Below are positions 30,937 to 40,284 of a stretch of DNA of 64,000 nucleotides, one piece after another. Source of the DNA: Bacteroidales bacterium (GTDB lineage: Bacteria; Bacteroidota; Bacteroidia; Bacteroidales; P3). How positions within the stretch are numbered: position 1 is the first letter of the stretch; each line of letters opens with the position of its first letter. The notes under the pieces were generated by a model. That model was not told the origin of the DNA, made no database searches, and worked only from the letters and a program-made list of their open reading frames with translations. The translations under genes and the position numbers were made by a program. The DNA lies in assembly GCA_017439185.1 (NCBI GenBank), contig JAFRTM010000023.1, positions 49,106 through 113,105 of the forward strand, written 5' to 3'.

Positions 30937-33900
30937 CTATCTAATTTTAACTATTTTTGTGTGAGAGCGCGACTTGCTGCCGTCTTTCGACAGGGCGGTG
31001 ATACGCACCATATAGACGCCGTCGGCCACCGGTGTCCCCTTGTCGCTCTGCATGTCCCAGTCGACCGCCACCACGTAGGAGTTCTCGTTCAGAGCGGGCT
31101 TTATCACTCTCACCACCTGTCCGCTACTGCTGTATATGGCAATCTCCAAGCTTTTCAGCTGCGAGAGGGAGTTGTGCTCGTAGTGAATGGTGGTCCTTCC
31201 GCGGCTGGGGTTGGGATAGACGAAGCAGCGGCCCGTCACCAGGCTGTCGCTGCTGTGCACTATGAAGTTGACCCGTGCCGTAGCCGAGTAGTTGAAGATG
31301 TTCCACGCCTTGAGGCTCACCGTGTGCTCGCCGGGGGCGAGGGCCGTGAGGCCGTAGTTCACCGTGCCGCGGTGGCTGTCGTAGAGGTCGGTCTCGTAGA
31401 AGTCGTTGAGCACTATCTGGTTGTTGGGGTTGTCGTCCACCAGCGCCATGATGTCGTGGCCGATTCCCGTGCCGGCCGAGTTGATGCCCACCTTGTCGTA
31501 GAGACGGGCATAGATGTAGGGGTTCTCGTCGGTGATGCCGCCGTTGCGGAAGGTGGTGTCGTTGATATAGAGTTTTATCTCGGGACGGCATTCGGTGAGG
31601 TCGGCGTTCTCGTCAAAGCCTCCCAGCATCAGGTTCCCGTATTGTCCGCTGGCGCAGTCGCTCGCGCTCTTGGCGAAATGGCTCAGCTTCGCGTAATCAT
31701 ATTTATATGCCACGTCGCGCGGCACTATGAACTTGTATTCGAAGCGGCCGCCAGTGACGGTGACGCGGCCCCTGTAAAGCACGCTGTTTCTGAGGGAGAA
31801 CGCCACCTCGGTCCCTTCGTTGTCGTTGGCGAGGGTGTGGGTCTTGGCGGGGCGGTCATAGACCGTGGCGTAGAGCACCCCGTCGAAGCCGTCCATCAGC
31901 TGGCCCGAAGGGTTACGCACCTCGCCTGCCACCGTCACCTCCGACAGCACCTTGGCGCTGTCGGCCACTCCGGCCACCACCTCGTGGCCGTTGATCTTGG
32001 TCACCACCACCTGGTTTTGCGGTATGGAGAGTTTCAAGGCGGGGTCGCCCAGCAGCACGAAGCTGTGGCTCACACTCGTGGCGTTCTTGGCGAGACGCAA
32101 GGCGTCGCCCACGCTGTTGCCGGGGGTTATGGCGTTGACGCACACGTCGCTGTTGAAACGCTGTATGTGGCCTATGGGACGTGACGCCGTCACCGTGGCT
32201 ATCGCTCCCCCCTGGGCGTTGAGCAGGTGCTCGCAGCCGCACACCTCGCTGAGCTTGTCGAAACGGCCGTAGCTGCACGTGCTCGTCACGAAGAAAGCCA
32301 GCTGGTCCTTGTTGGTGTACGAGGCCGCGTCGTTGGGCTCTATATACCTTTCCGTGCCTATATATTCTATAGAGCCGTGGCCCACGTAGTTGAACATCAG
32401 GCAGCCGTAGTTCAGTATCTTCCACAAGGCGTTGTTTACGTCGGGATAATAGGAGCCGATGGCGCCCGACTGCTGCTGGTAGGCGTCGGCATAGACTTTC
32501 TCTATATTGAACACGGGATAGAGCGACTCTATGTTGTTGGCCATGCTTTCCGACGAGGAGACAAACACCGTGTCGCCCGGACTCGACGGGTCGGCGTCGT
32601 CGGCCAGGAAGGCCAGCTTGTTACGCCAGTCGCCCCTTATCTCCTCCTTCGGCAGGTCGCTGCGCTCGAGGTAGCGCCTTATCTTTTCCACCATCCTGTT
32701 GGCCTCCATCACGTTGCGGGCCGGCAGACGCCCTATTCCCACGTCGAGGCTCTCGCTCTGCGACGAGCTCTCGCCGTCGTCGAGATAGCCGAACATGTCG
32801 TCGGTGCCGTAGCTGCCGCCCTCGTCGGTGAACGACACCTCGCTCTGGCAGGTCAGTATCGTAGGATAGTTGTTTCCGAGAATATCTTTGTTGTCGTAAG
32901 TCCCCTGGCCGAACAGCAGCAGGTAACGCGGCCCATTGTCGCCTACAGCCTGCGCCCTTTTCCTCATCATCCTCAGCAGCTCCCTGACGGCCATCGGGTC
33001 GGCACGGCCGCTCGAGAACTCGTTATACACCTTCTGCGGCGTCACCACCAGCGAACTCAATCCGTCGTATATCATGTGCATCTCTGCCACCTCTTCGGCT
33101 TGCTGCACAAACAGCGGGTGAGTCACTATCACCAGGTCCACCGACTCCTCGCCGTGAAGGTCCTGGTTCTCCACACGCTCCACACGGATTGGTGCAACAT
33201 ACGACGTACCGTCGAACATTACATAATGACCAACCCTTTCCGTTGAATCCACAAAGGTCACCTCGCCACCGTTCCTCGTCAGCGACATCTCCTTCACTTC
33301 TCCGTGATTCCCCACGTTCCACACCCTCATTTTAGCGTTAGTGCTCCTTATCTTGAATGTCGCCACATTGCCAGACCCCACATGCTGCAGGTTCCACACC
33401 TCCGTCTGTCCGCTCCCGAACGTCAGCGGCACCGTGGCGTTCACCTCTATGAAATCCAGATAGCCGTTAGCCATATTGTTGGTCGGCACATATTCCACCG
33501 TCACCACCGGGTTGGCCCCTGCCGCCAGATAGGCCTGGCGCAAAGTCTGGTAGGGATAATGCTCGCTGCAGCTCACCCACGTGCGGTTGCCGTTATACGA
33601 CACGTCGAACCTCGCCGGCTCCGCCGACATGCTCGCCACCGCAGTCCTTATGCGCATCATGGTGCCGGACACCGGTGCCGGCAATCCCAGCGTGAACGAA
33701 CGCTGCGGATTCATCGACGAGAACTTCTCCCCGACCCATATCTGTCCCGTCTCGTGCGTGTTCACCACATCGTTGTCTATCACGTTTACCGCCGTATAAT
33801 TCTCTATCACGTCGCTTGCCGACACTCCCACACTTCGTTCCTCCACAGCCTTATCCGTAGACGCGTCTAAGCACACGAAATAATAGTTCGACTTGGCATA

Positions 33901-34323
33901 AGGGTTACGCCGGTGCTCCATAGTCCCGTGGTCGGAGTTATAGACCCAGTCATCAGCCCCCTCCACATAAAACACCAGCTCGTCATTGCCGTCAAAACGG
34001 CCGTTACCGTTCACGTCCCTCTTCATCACAGCCACCTGCTCCAAATCGTTCTTCCTCGTGCCGTCGTTCAACAGCTTCATCTGGCCGCCGCCATTGCCGT
34101 AAACCGCTATCTTCGACAACTCCAACCCATTAACATGACCCGCTCCTAAATCGTTAACCGAGAGCCGGCACACCCCAGTCCTGTTCACCTCAATCCTATA
34201 CCAAAGACCGCTGCTCAGCACCGAATGGGCGGCATATTCCTGCCCGACTGCGACAGCCGACAGGCACACCACCGACACAACGGTCAGCACAACACGACGA
34301 AATATGACGTTTATATGGTGCAT
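30937..34323 (-). CDS. porU: T9SS sortase PorU
   Basis: Surface C25-type (gingipain-fold) cysteine peptidase that removes the sorting domain of T9SS cargo and couples cargo to A-LPS. The 1,128-residue protein has a signal peptide (MHHINVIFRRVVLTVVSVVCLSAVAVG), an N-terminal beta region, and the peptidase domain with LLFGQGTYDNKDILGNNYPTILTCQSE, GIGRLPARNVMEANRMVEKI, the catalytic His in NYVGHGSIEYIG (~647) and Cys in FVTSTCSYGRFD (~680). It ends in an Ig-like part and its own CTD-like domain (FVYPNPSRGRTTIHY and GVYMVRITALSKDG). It heads the porU-porV-ispF-clpS-nfeD-floA run. Length and order match PorU. Confidence 0.94.
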   Translation of the reverse strand: MHHINVIFRRVVLTVVSVVCLSAVAVGQEYAAHSVLSSGLWYRIEVNRTGVCRLSVNDLGAGHVNGLELSKIAVYGNGGGQMKLLNDGTRKNDLEQVAVMKRDVNGNGRFDGNDELVFYVEGADDWVYNSDHGTMEHRRNPYAKSNYYFVCLDASTDKAVEERSVGVSASDVIENYTAVNVIDNDVVNTHETGQIWVGEKFSSMNPQRSFTLGLPAPVSGTMMRIRTAVASMSAEPARFDVSYNGNRTWVSCSEHYPYQTLRQAYLAAGANPVVTVEYVPTNNMANGYLDFIEVNATVPLTFGSGQTEVWNLQHVGSGNVATFKIRSTNAKMRVWNVGNHGEVKEMSLTRNGGEVTFVDSTERVGHYVMFDGTSYVAPIRVERVENQDLHGEESVDLVIVTHPLFVQQAEEVAEMHMIYDGLSSLVVTPQKVYNEFSSGRADPMAVRELLRMMRKRAQAVGDNGPRYLLLFGQGTYDNKDILGNNYPTILTCQSEVSFTDEGGSYGTDDMFGYLDDGESSSQSESLDVGIGRLPARNVMEANRMVEKIRRYLERSDLPKEEIRGDWRNKLAFLADDADPSSPGDTVFVSSSESMANNIESLYPVFNIEKVYADAYQQQSGAIGSYYPDVNNALWKILNYGCLMFNYVGHGSIEYIGTERYIEPNDAASYTNKDQLAFFVTSTCSYGRFDKLSEVCGCEHLLNAQGGAIATVTASRPIGHIQRFNSDVCVNAITPGNSVGDALRLAKNATSVSHSFVLLGDPALKLSIPQNQVVVTKINGHEVVAGVADSAKVLSEVTVAGEVRNPSGQLMDGFDGVLYATVYDRPAKTHTLANDNEGTEVAFSLRNSVLYRGRVTVTGGRFEYKFIVPRDVAYKYDYAKLSHFAKSASDCASGQYGNLMLGGFDENADLTECRPEIKLYINDTTFRNGGITDENPYIYARLYDKVGINSAGTGIGHDIMALVDDNPNNQIVLNDFYETDLYDSHRGTVNYGLTALAPGEHTVSLKAWNIFNYSATARVNFIVHSSDSLVTGRCFVYPNPSRGRTTIHYEHNSLSQLKSLEIAIYSSSGQVVRVIKPALNENSYVVAVDWDMQSDKGTPVADGVYMVRITALSKDGSKSRSHTKIVKIR

Positions 34324-34625
34324 GTTGATAGGTTGATAGGTTGAACGTTGATAGGTTGAATGTTTATATGTTTTTTACTTCGTAAATAATCATCACATAT
34401 ATAACGCAACTATACATTATTTATTATATAAGCCACCCATTTTTAACATTTTTAACCACCGCCTGACCCGAACGAGAGTCGAATGAAACATGGAGGGAAT
34501 ATGGAGCGACTATGGAGAGGATATAGACCCTCCAAATCACAAAAAAACTTAAAAAACGGAAAACGTATCGTCAATAAAAAAAAACTTCGTAATTTTGCAC
34601 CCCGAGAAACAAACGTTCCACCCCA
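34324..34625. other. Divergent intergenic region between porU and GNAT gene
   Basis: It begins with four degenerate TTGATAGG/GTTGAATG units (34324-34370) directly upstream of the porU start, followed by AT-rich DNA that presumably holds the porU promoter; I could not assign its boxes. A TAATTTTG box for the GNAT gene is at 34590-34597. Confidence 0.5.
34590..34597 (+). promoter_or_regulatory. Predicted -7 box of GNAT gene
   Basis: TAATTTTG matches TAnnTTTG and lies 28 bp before the ATG. No matching TTG is seen upstream. Confidence 0.4.
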
Positions 34626-35159
34626 ATGGCACACATCACACAAGGCACACTCACCCTTCGCAACGCCACATCCGACGAGGTCTCCCAAGCCTTCGACATC
34701 ATCGTCGGACGCATACAGTGGATGGACCTCAAAGGCATCCGCCAGTGGAACGTCACACGCTACCTCGAACGCTTCCCCTATTCCTATTACGTCGAGAAGC
34801 AGCAATCCGGCGAGCTCTACCTCCTCTTTGACCGTTCCACGCTCCTCGCCACCGCCGTCCTCAAGACCGCCGACGACCGCTGGCCAGCCGAAGCCCATCG
34901 CCAGCCCGCGCTCTACCTCCACAACTTCGCCACCGTCCCCGGCCATCCCGGCTCAGGACTACGTTTTCTCGACCTCGCCGAGCAGCTCACCGCAACCCTC
35001 GGATACAGCTTCCTCAGGCTCGACTGCGCCGTCGACAACCCTTTCCTCAACGACTACTACCACGCCCTCGGATACTCCCCCGCCGGCACCTGCACCCACG
35101 GCCTCTACCAAGGCATTCTCCGTCAGAAAAAAATGGCCCCAAAGGCACCGAAATCATAA
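34626..35159 (+). CDS. GNAT-family N-acetyltransferase
   Basis: A 177-residue cytoplasmic acetyl-CoA-dependent transferase of unknown substrate. The GNAT core is recognisable: LRNATSDEVSQAFDIIVGRIQWM at the start, a strand with ALYLHNFATVPGHPGSGLRFLDLAEQL (the acetyl-CoA pyrophosphate loop, here GHPGSG) and LRLDCAVDNPFLNDYYHALGYSPAGT, the common ending in which DN...YY..LGY packs on the cofactor. The start at 34626 is preferred because the alternative frame from 34483 is a composition artefact. It stands alone between the divergent porU and the porP gene. Confidence 0.85.
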   Translation: MAHITQGTLTLRNATSDEVSQAFDIIVGRIQWMDLKGIRQWNVTRYLERFPYSYYVEKQQSGELYLLFDRSTLLATAVLKTADDRWPAEAHRQPALYLHNFATVPGHPGSGLRFLDLAEQLTATLGYSFLRLDCAVDNPFLNDYYHALGYSPAGTCTHGLYQGILRQKKMAPKAPKS

Positions 35160-35454
35160 AAACTCCTAAAATGTTAAAAAATTAACTTTTATTAATGTAA
35201 CCTTTGAAACAAAAAACACTCTCTTCCGTTAAAATGGGCATAAGAAAAAACACTAAAAATACTCGTAAATACAAAAAAGGCACCTCAATCTTAACACAAT
35301 TAACGCCTCCTGTTGAAAAAATAATACACTGATACTCAACGACAAATAAAATATTTTTATAAATAATATTGTCATTTCAAAAAAAAATCGTAATATTGCT
35401 TTTCAAAATTAAGCACATAATATAAATAGAAATAGTAGAACTAACATAACGATT
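35160..35454. other. AT-rich 295-bp upstream region of porP
   Basis: No coding potential. It carries the porP promoter near its right end. Otherwise I see only A/T runs and no strong hairpin. Confidence 0.5.
35369..35398 (+). promoter_or_regulatory. Predicted promoter of porP-gldJ
   Basis: TTG (35369-35371), a 19-bp spacer, and TAATATTG (35391-35398), one base off TAnnTTTG. Start of transcription would be near 35405, about 50 nt before the ATG. Confidence 0.5.
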
Positions 35455-36462
35455 ATGAAAAAACGCGTACGTCGGATAGTAGCAATCGCAGCGCTCGTAA
35501 TCATCAGCCTGCAAGGCGTAAAAGCCCAAGACATTGGATTCTCCCAATTCTATGCTAATCCATTGTATCTCAACCCCGCAATGGCCGGTTCCAAGATCGC
35601 GCCCAACTTCTCGCTCACCTATCGCTGCCAATGGCCAGCACTTACCAGCGCCTACCAGACAGCATCCTTGAGTTACGACCAGTATATCGACAAGTTGCAC
35701 GGTTCCATCGGTGCCATATTCCTCTACGACCGTCAGGGTGACCACGGCGCACTCAACACCTTCTACGGTGGATTCATGTACGCCTTCCGTTTCAACCTCA
35801 CACGCGAAGTATTCATGAACATCGCCCTCCAGGCCTCCGTGTTCAACGTACACCTCAACTGGGACCTCAACTACCTCCACTTCCCCGACCAGATCGACCC
35901 CTCACAAGGATTCGTCAACCAGACTTCCGCACAGCCTCCTGAGAACAACAGCAAATGGAACGCCGACTTCAGCGCTGGCGTCATGGTTTACGGTACCGGT
36001 TGGTATGCCGGTGCGGCAGGTTCCCACCTCAGCCGTCCCGACCAGGGATTCTACTCCGTCGACCGTATCCCCATCAAAGTCACCGTCCACGGCGGTGGTA
36101 TGATCAACCTCGCAAAAGAAAAACGCCGTACCTCCACCCTCGGACTCGGCACTCCTATAATCTCCCCCAACTTCATCTACCAGTACCAGGGCACCTTCCA
36201 CTACTTCAACTACGGTGTCTATCTCGACTGGGAACCCTTCCTGGTTGGTGTGTGGTATCGTAACGGTGTAGAGAACTCCGACGCTTTCATCTTCCTCGCC
36301 GGTATCCAGTGGGATCACTACAAAGTGGGTTACTCCTACGACGTCACCGTGTCGAAACTCGCCAACAACACCCACGGCGCACACGAGGTCACCCTCGGAG
36401 TACTCCTCCCCGTGCCTCAGCAGAAACAGAAAGTCAGAGCAATACGCTGCCCGTCCTTCTAA
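35455..36462 (+). CDS. porP: PorP/SprF family T9SS outer membrane protein
   Basis: A 335-residue outer-membrane protein of the PorP/SprF family, which works with the T9SS ring and motor or with a specific cargo. It has a signal peptide (VRRIVAIAALVIISLQGVKA) followed by the family opening QDIGFSQFYANPLYLNPAMAGSKIAPNFSLTYRCQWPAL, then a regular strand pattern to a C terminus with GIQWDHYKVGYSYDVTVSKLANNTHGAHEVTLGVLLP, typical of the family. The gldJ gene follows 66 bp later. Because SprF paralogues are often cargo-linked, its assignment to the core PorP rather than a paralogue rests on the gldJ context. Confidence 0.85.
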   Translation: MKKRVRRIVAIAALVIISLQGVKAQDIGFSQFYANPLYLNPAMAGSKIAPNFSLTYRCQWPALTSAYQTASLSYDQYIDKLHGSIGAIFLYDRQGDHGALNTFYGGFMYAFRFNLTREVFMNIALQASVFNVHLNWDLNYLHFPDQIDPSQGFVNQTSAQPPENNSKWNADFSAGVMVYGTGWYAGAAGSHLSRPDQGFYSVDRIPIKVTVHGGGMINLAKEKRRTSTLGLGTPIISPNFIYQYQGTFHYFNYGVYLDWEPFLVGVWYRNGVENSDAFIFLAGIQWDHYKVGYSYDVTVSKLANNTHGAHEVTLGVLLPVPQQKQKVRAIRCPSF

Positions 36463-36528
36463 TAATATAATAGATTCACGCACGCGTACATTATAATTAT
36501 TTGAAACAAATAAATACATCAATAGAAT

Positions 36529-38097
36529 ATGAAGATTCTGAAAGTTACAGGCCTCGCACTTCTCGCACTCTTCGTGCTCACAAGCTGCGGCAGTAAGAAA
36601 AAGTCAGCAGGCACCGGTTGGAACTACAACGATCCCAACTGGGGCGGCTTCGAAGTCTCCGAATACAACGAGCAGCCCACCTCTCCGGGACTCGTGTTCA
36701 TCGAGGGCGGCGCCTTCACCATGGGCTACGTCACCGACGACTCCCGTTTCCAGTGGAACAACACTGCCCACCAGGTCACCGTCTCCTCCTTCTATCTGGA
36801 CGAGTGCGAAGTGTCCAACGTCATGTATCGTGAGTTCACTTATTGGATGCAACGCGCTTACGGTGAGGAATATCCCGAACGTGTAGCCGACATCTACCCC
36901 GACACCAACGCTTGGCGCGACAAGCTCGCTTGGCGTGAGAGCTTCGTGGACCACTACTTCACCAGCCCCGTATATGACGAATATCCCGTCGTCGGAGTCT
37001 CCTGGGAGCAGGCCAACAAATACTGCACCTGGCGTACTGACCGCGTCAACGAGAAGATCCTCGTAGACATGGGTGTCATAGTCCTCGACCAGACCGACCT
37101 CCGCGGTGAGACCGCCTTCCAGACCGACGTATATCTCGCCGGCCAGTACCGTGGTGAGAGCAAGACCGAGCTCACCAACCTCGACCCCGCCGCCGGTGGC
37201 GAACCCCGCCAGGTACGTCGCGAGGATGGTATCCTCCAGCCCAACTACCGTCTCCCGACCGAGGCTGAATGGGAATTCGCCGCTCTCGGACAGATCGGCT
37301 CCACCTTCGACGAGCGTCAAGTCGAGCACAAGACCTATCCTTGGGCAGGTCACAGCCTGCGTTCGGCCAACAAAGCATACTACGGCCAGTTCCTCGCCAA
37401 CTTCAAACGCTCGCGCGGAGATGCCATGGGTATAGCCGGCAACCTCAACGACGCTTGGGACTACACCGCTCCCGTGAAATGGTATTTCCCCAACGACTAC
37501 GGTCTCTATCACATGGCCGGCAACGTGGCTGAGTGGTGCATGGACGTCTTCCGTAAAGACGTTGACCCCGTCGGAGGCGAAGACCTCAACCCCTTCCGTG
37601 GTAACATCTACAAAGCTCCCGTGTATGTCGATGACGAAATCGCCATCAACGACACCACCGGCGGCATAGAATATAAAAACGAGGACGTCGACCTCAACCG
37701 TCGCAACTACCGTCAGGCCAACAACGTCAACTACCTCGACGGTGACTACGCCTCCAACATCTACGACTACGACGGCCAGTCGGCTATTACCGAGTGGGTC
37801 AACAACAGCGATGAAGAAGACGAAGAGGAAGGTGGCGGCGAAGAGGAAGAAGGTGGCAGCACCCTCGACAACCCCGACAGCGTTACCAACATGATGTACC
37901 GTCGTAACACTCCCCGTCAGAGCGACGTAACCTCTCTGACCGACAACAAGGTCCGCGTGGTAAAGGGCGGCAGCTGGAAAGACCGCTCCTACTGGATGCA
38001 AGCCGGCACACGTCGCTTCTACGACCAGGACAAGTCCACCTCGTGGATCGGATTCCGTTGCGCTATGGACCGTCTCGGTTCGCGCTCCGGCAGATAA
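36529..38097 (+). CDS. gldJ: T9SS/gliding lipoprotein GldJ
   Basis: A 522-residue lipoprotein (lipobox LTSC near residue 20) with a formylglycine-generating-enzyme-like fold used structurally in the T9SS ring. It matches GldJ better than GldK by its opening after the lipobox (TGWNYNDPNWGGFEV...PGLVFIEGGAFTMGYVTDD..WNNTAHQVTVSSFYLDECEVSN) and by YPVVGVSWEQANKYCTWRTDRVNE. The FGE core continues with YRLPTEAEWEFAALG, GLYHMAGNVAEWCMDVF and VRVVKGGSWKDRSYWM. Residues ~425-445 form an unusual acidic Gly/Glu run (EEDEEEGGGEEEEGG). Neighbouring porU/porV and porP parallel the gldJ-porU-porV block I recall in Flavobacterium. porL, porM and porN are not in this window. Confidence 0.88.
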   Translation: MKILKVTGLALLALFVLTSCGSKKKSAGTGWNYNDPNWGGFEVSEYNEQPTSPGLVFIEGGAFTMGYVTDDSRFQWNNTAHQVTVSSFYLDECEVSNVMYREFTYWMQRAYGEEYPERVADIYPDTNAWRDKLAWRESFVDHYFTSPVYDEYPVVGVSWEQANKYCTWRTDRVNEKILVDMGVIVLDQTDLRGETAFQTDVYLAGQYRGESKTELTNLDPAAGGEPRQVRREDGILQPNYRLPTEAEWEFAALGQIGSTFDERQVEHKTYPWAGHSLRSANKAYYGQFLANFKRSRGDAMGIAGNLNDAWDYTAPVKWYFPNDYGLYHMAGNVAEWCMDVFRKDVDPVGGEDLNPFRGNIYKAPVYVDDEIAINDTTGGIEYKNEDVDLNRRNYRQANNVNYLDGDYASNIYDYDGQSAITEWVNNSDEEDEEEGGGEEEEGGSTLDNPDSVTNMMYRRNTPRQSDVTSLTDNKVRVVKGGSWKDRSYWMQAGTRRFYDQDKSTSWIGFRCAMDRLGSRSGR

Positions 38098-38131
38098 CCT
38101 AAGAATCCATAGTTTTATGAATTTTATTCAG

Positions 38132-38170
38132 GAGAAAGGATGTTCCTAACGAACATCCTTCTCTCTTTTT
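38132..38170 (+). terminator. Rho-independent terminator after gldJ
   Basis: A strong stem (GAGAAAGGATGTTC/GAACATCCTTCTCTC, loop CTAAC) is followed directly by TTTTT. It lies 35 bp past the gldJ stop and isolates the next gene. Confidence 0.85.
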
Positions 38171-38205
38171 ATATCTTACAATTCCCTTTCCCCATCACCA
38201 CATCT

Positions 38206-40284
38206 ATGACACGTAAAACCTTATATTACTCCATAGCGGTGCTCGTGATTACAGCGCTGGCCGCCTGCTCGCACGACGAGAACCCGGAAGTCCTGAGCCA
38301 GTGGCAATACGAATACGACGGCACATGGCACAACGCCACCGTCCCTTCGTGCATCCATACCGACCTGATGGCCGACTCGCTGATTCCCGACCCCTTCATC
38401 GGCACCAACCAGGACAGCGTGGGCTGGGTCGCCGAACTCCAATGGCGCTACCGTACCACCTTCACCCGTGAGCAGGCCAAAGGAAAGAAATACCTGCTGT
38501 TCGAGAGCCTGCAAACCTACGCCGCCGTGCTCGTCAACGGCGACACGCTGCTCCACGCCTGCAACATGTTCCACCCCTACAGCCTGCGTCTCTCCGACAT
38601 CACGCTCCGCGACACCAACACGATAGAAATCGTCTTCGACCCGGTAAAAGTCCACGACTCCCTCCTCGCCGCCCAACACTCTTATAAACTTCCCGACCGC
38701 CGCGCCTTCAGCCGCAACGCTCCCTACCAGCAGGGCTGGGACTGGGGGCCGGTGCTGCCCACCGTGGGAATCGTCGGCAACGTATATCTCTCGCGTAAAG
38801 CGGAGCCGCCGATGGCACCGGTGGCCAAGAGCGAATTCTTCGACCAGCACCACATAACCTTCGAGGCGAAGGAGGACAGCACAGGCCTCGCCTACACGTT
38901 CTACGACAACGGCGAGCCCGTCTTCGTGAAAGGGGCCAACTGGATTCCCGTCCACAGCTTCCCGACAGACAATGCGGCAAACAGGGAGCGTTACCGTTAC
39001 CTCCTCACCCAAGCCAGGCGGCAAGGGATGAACATGATAAGGGTGTGGGGCGGAGGAATCTACGAGCAGGACTATTTCTTCGACCTGTGCGACTCGCTGG
39101 GACTTATGGTGTGGATGGACTTCAACTATTCGTGTGCCCTCTATCCCGCCGACTCCCGCTTCCTCGACGAAGCCCAAGCCGAAGCCGAGTGGCAAGTGCG
39201 GCGTATCGGCCGCCACCCGTGCGTGGTGCTGTGGTGCGGAAACAACGAGGTGGAGAACGGCTTCCAGGACTGGGGCTGGCCGAAGCAGTTCGGCTGGGAC
39301 GACGAGACCATGGCCCAGTTGCGCCACGGCATAGACACCCTCTTCGGCGAAGACGGCATACTCCACCGTGCGGTGAAGAAGTACGACCCCAAAAGACGTC
39401 CCTACGTGACGAGCTCCCCACTCTACGGCTGGGGACACCCCGAGTGCTGCACCCACGGCGACTCCCACTATTGGGGAGTGTGGTGGGGCGAGCTGCCCTT
39501 TGAGGTTTACAGAGAGAAGACCGGCCGCTTTATGAGCGAATACGGCTTCCAGAGCTATCCCGACTATTCCACCGTCTGCCGTTTCTGCCCCGAGAGCGAG
39601 CGTTCCATAGACTCGCCCACCATGAAAGCCCACCAGAAACACGGCCGGGGAGTGGAGATTATAGACAAGGCGATGAGGCAATATTACGGAGTCGATTCCA
39701 AGACGCTGAGCCTCGAAGACTACTGCTATGTGTCGCAGTTGCTGCAGGCGTGGGGCATGGGTTACGGCATACTCTGCCACCTGCAAGCCCAACCGCGCTG
39801 CATGGGAACCCTCTACTGGCAGCTGAACGACTGCTGGCCCGTGGCCTCATGGAGCAGCATCGATTACTATGGCAACCTCAAGGCTCTACACTATCGCGCT
39901 CAAGCCCTGTTCTCTGACTCTGCCGACCTCCAAGCCTGGGAGGAATACTACAAGACATATCCCAAAGACCTTAAGCTGAAACGCGAGGACTACCGTATGA
40001 CCTATCGCGCCACGGCAGAAGGGTTGGAGGTAGATATAGTAAGCGACGGATATCTGAGGGACGTGATGCTGCAGACGACGCCACACATCGACGGCTGGTG
40101 GGAGACCAACTACTTCGACCTCCACGGGGGAGAGCATGTAACAGTGAAGTTCCACCCACGCAATCCCGGCGAAGACCTCTCCGATGTCAAGGTCACGCTG
40201 AAATGCCTCAACGACATCTACTACAACCTATTCTTAGAAGAATGGAATAAACACATTATCGTCTGCGACGTCACTCCGACTTGA
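38206..40284 (+). CDS. GH2 beta-mannosidase-like lipoprotein, Ig-like domain missing
   Basis: A 692-residue exo-beta-mannosidase-like enzyme that would trim mannose from glycans. The start at 38206 gives a lipoprotein signal (lipobox LAAC); an earlier Met falls inside the gldJ terminator. The N-terminal sugar-binding domain (~45-200) is followed almost at once by the TIM barrel (GEPVFVKGANWIP ~245). The acid/base Glu is in WCGNNEVENG and the nucleophile Glu in MSEYGFQS. Typical family members are ~850-890 residues with a ~110-residue Ig-like domain between these parts, which is nearly absent here. The catalytic residues remain, so it may still be active. Its 3' end overlaps the convergent DUF486 gene by 14 bp. 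Confidence 0.88.
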   Translation: MTRKTLYYSIAVLVITALAACSHDENPEVLSQWQYEYDGTWHNATVPSCIHTDLMADSLIPDPFIGTNQDSVGWVAELQWRYRTTFTREQAKGKKYLLFESLQTYAAVLVNGDTLLHACNMFHPYSLRLSDITLRDTNTIEIVFDPVKVHDSLLAAQHSYKLPDRRAFSRNAPYQQGWDWGPVLPTVGIVGNVYLSRKAEPPMAPVAKSEFFDQHHITFEAKEDSTGLAYTFYDNGEPVFVKGANWIPVHSFPTDNAANRERYRYLLTQARRQGMNMIRVWGGGIYEQDYFFDLCDSLGLMVWMDFNYSCALYPADSRFLDEAQAEAEWQVRRIGRHPCVVLWCGNNEVENGFQDWGWPKQFGWDDETMAQLRHGIDTLFGEDGILHRAVKKYDPKRRPYVTSSPLYGWGHPECCTHGDSHYWGVWWGELPFEVYREKTGRFMSEYGFQSYPDYSTVCRFCPESERSIDSPTMKAHQKHGRGVEIIDKAMRQYYGVDSKTLSLEDYCYVSQLLQAWGMGYGILCHLQAQPRCMGTLYWQLNDCWPVASWSSIDYYGNLKALHYRAQALFSDSADLQAWEEYYKTYPKDLKLKREDYRMTYRATAEGLEVDIVSDGYLRDVMLQTTPHIDGWWETNYFDLHGGEHVTVKFHPRNPGEDLSDVKVTLKCLNDIYYNLFLEEWNKHIIVCDVTPT

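Noticed and set aside
36604-38001. Long minus-strand frame inside gldJ
   Set aside because: Val/Gly-rich shadow of gldJ codons with no domain.
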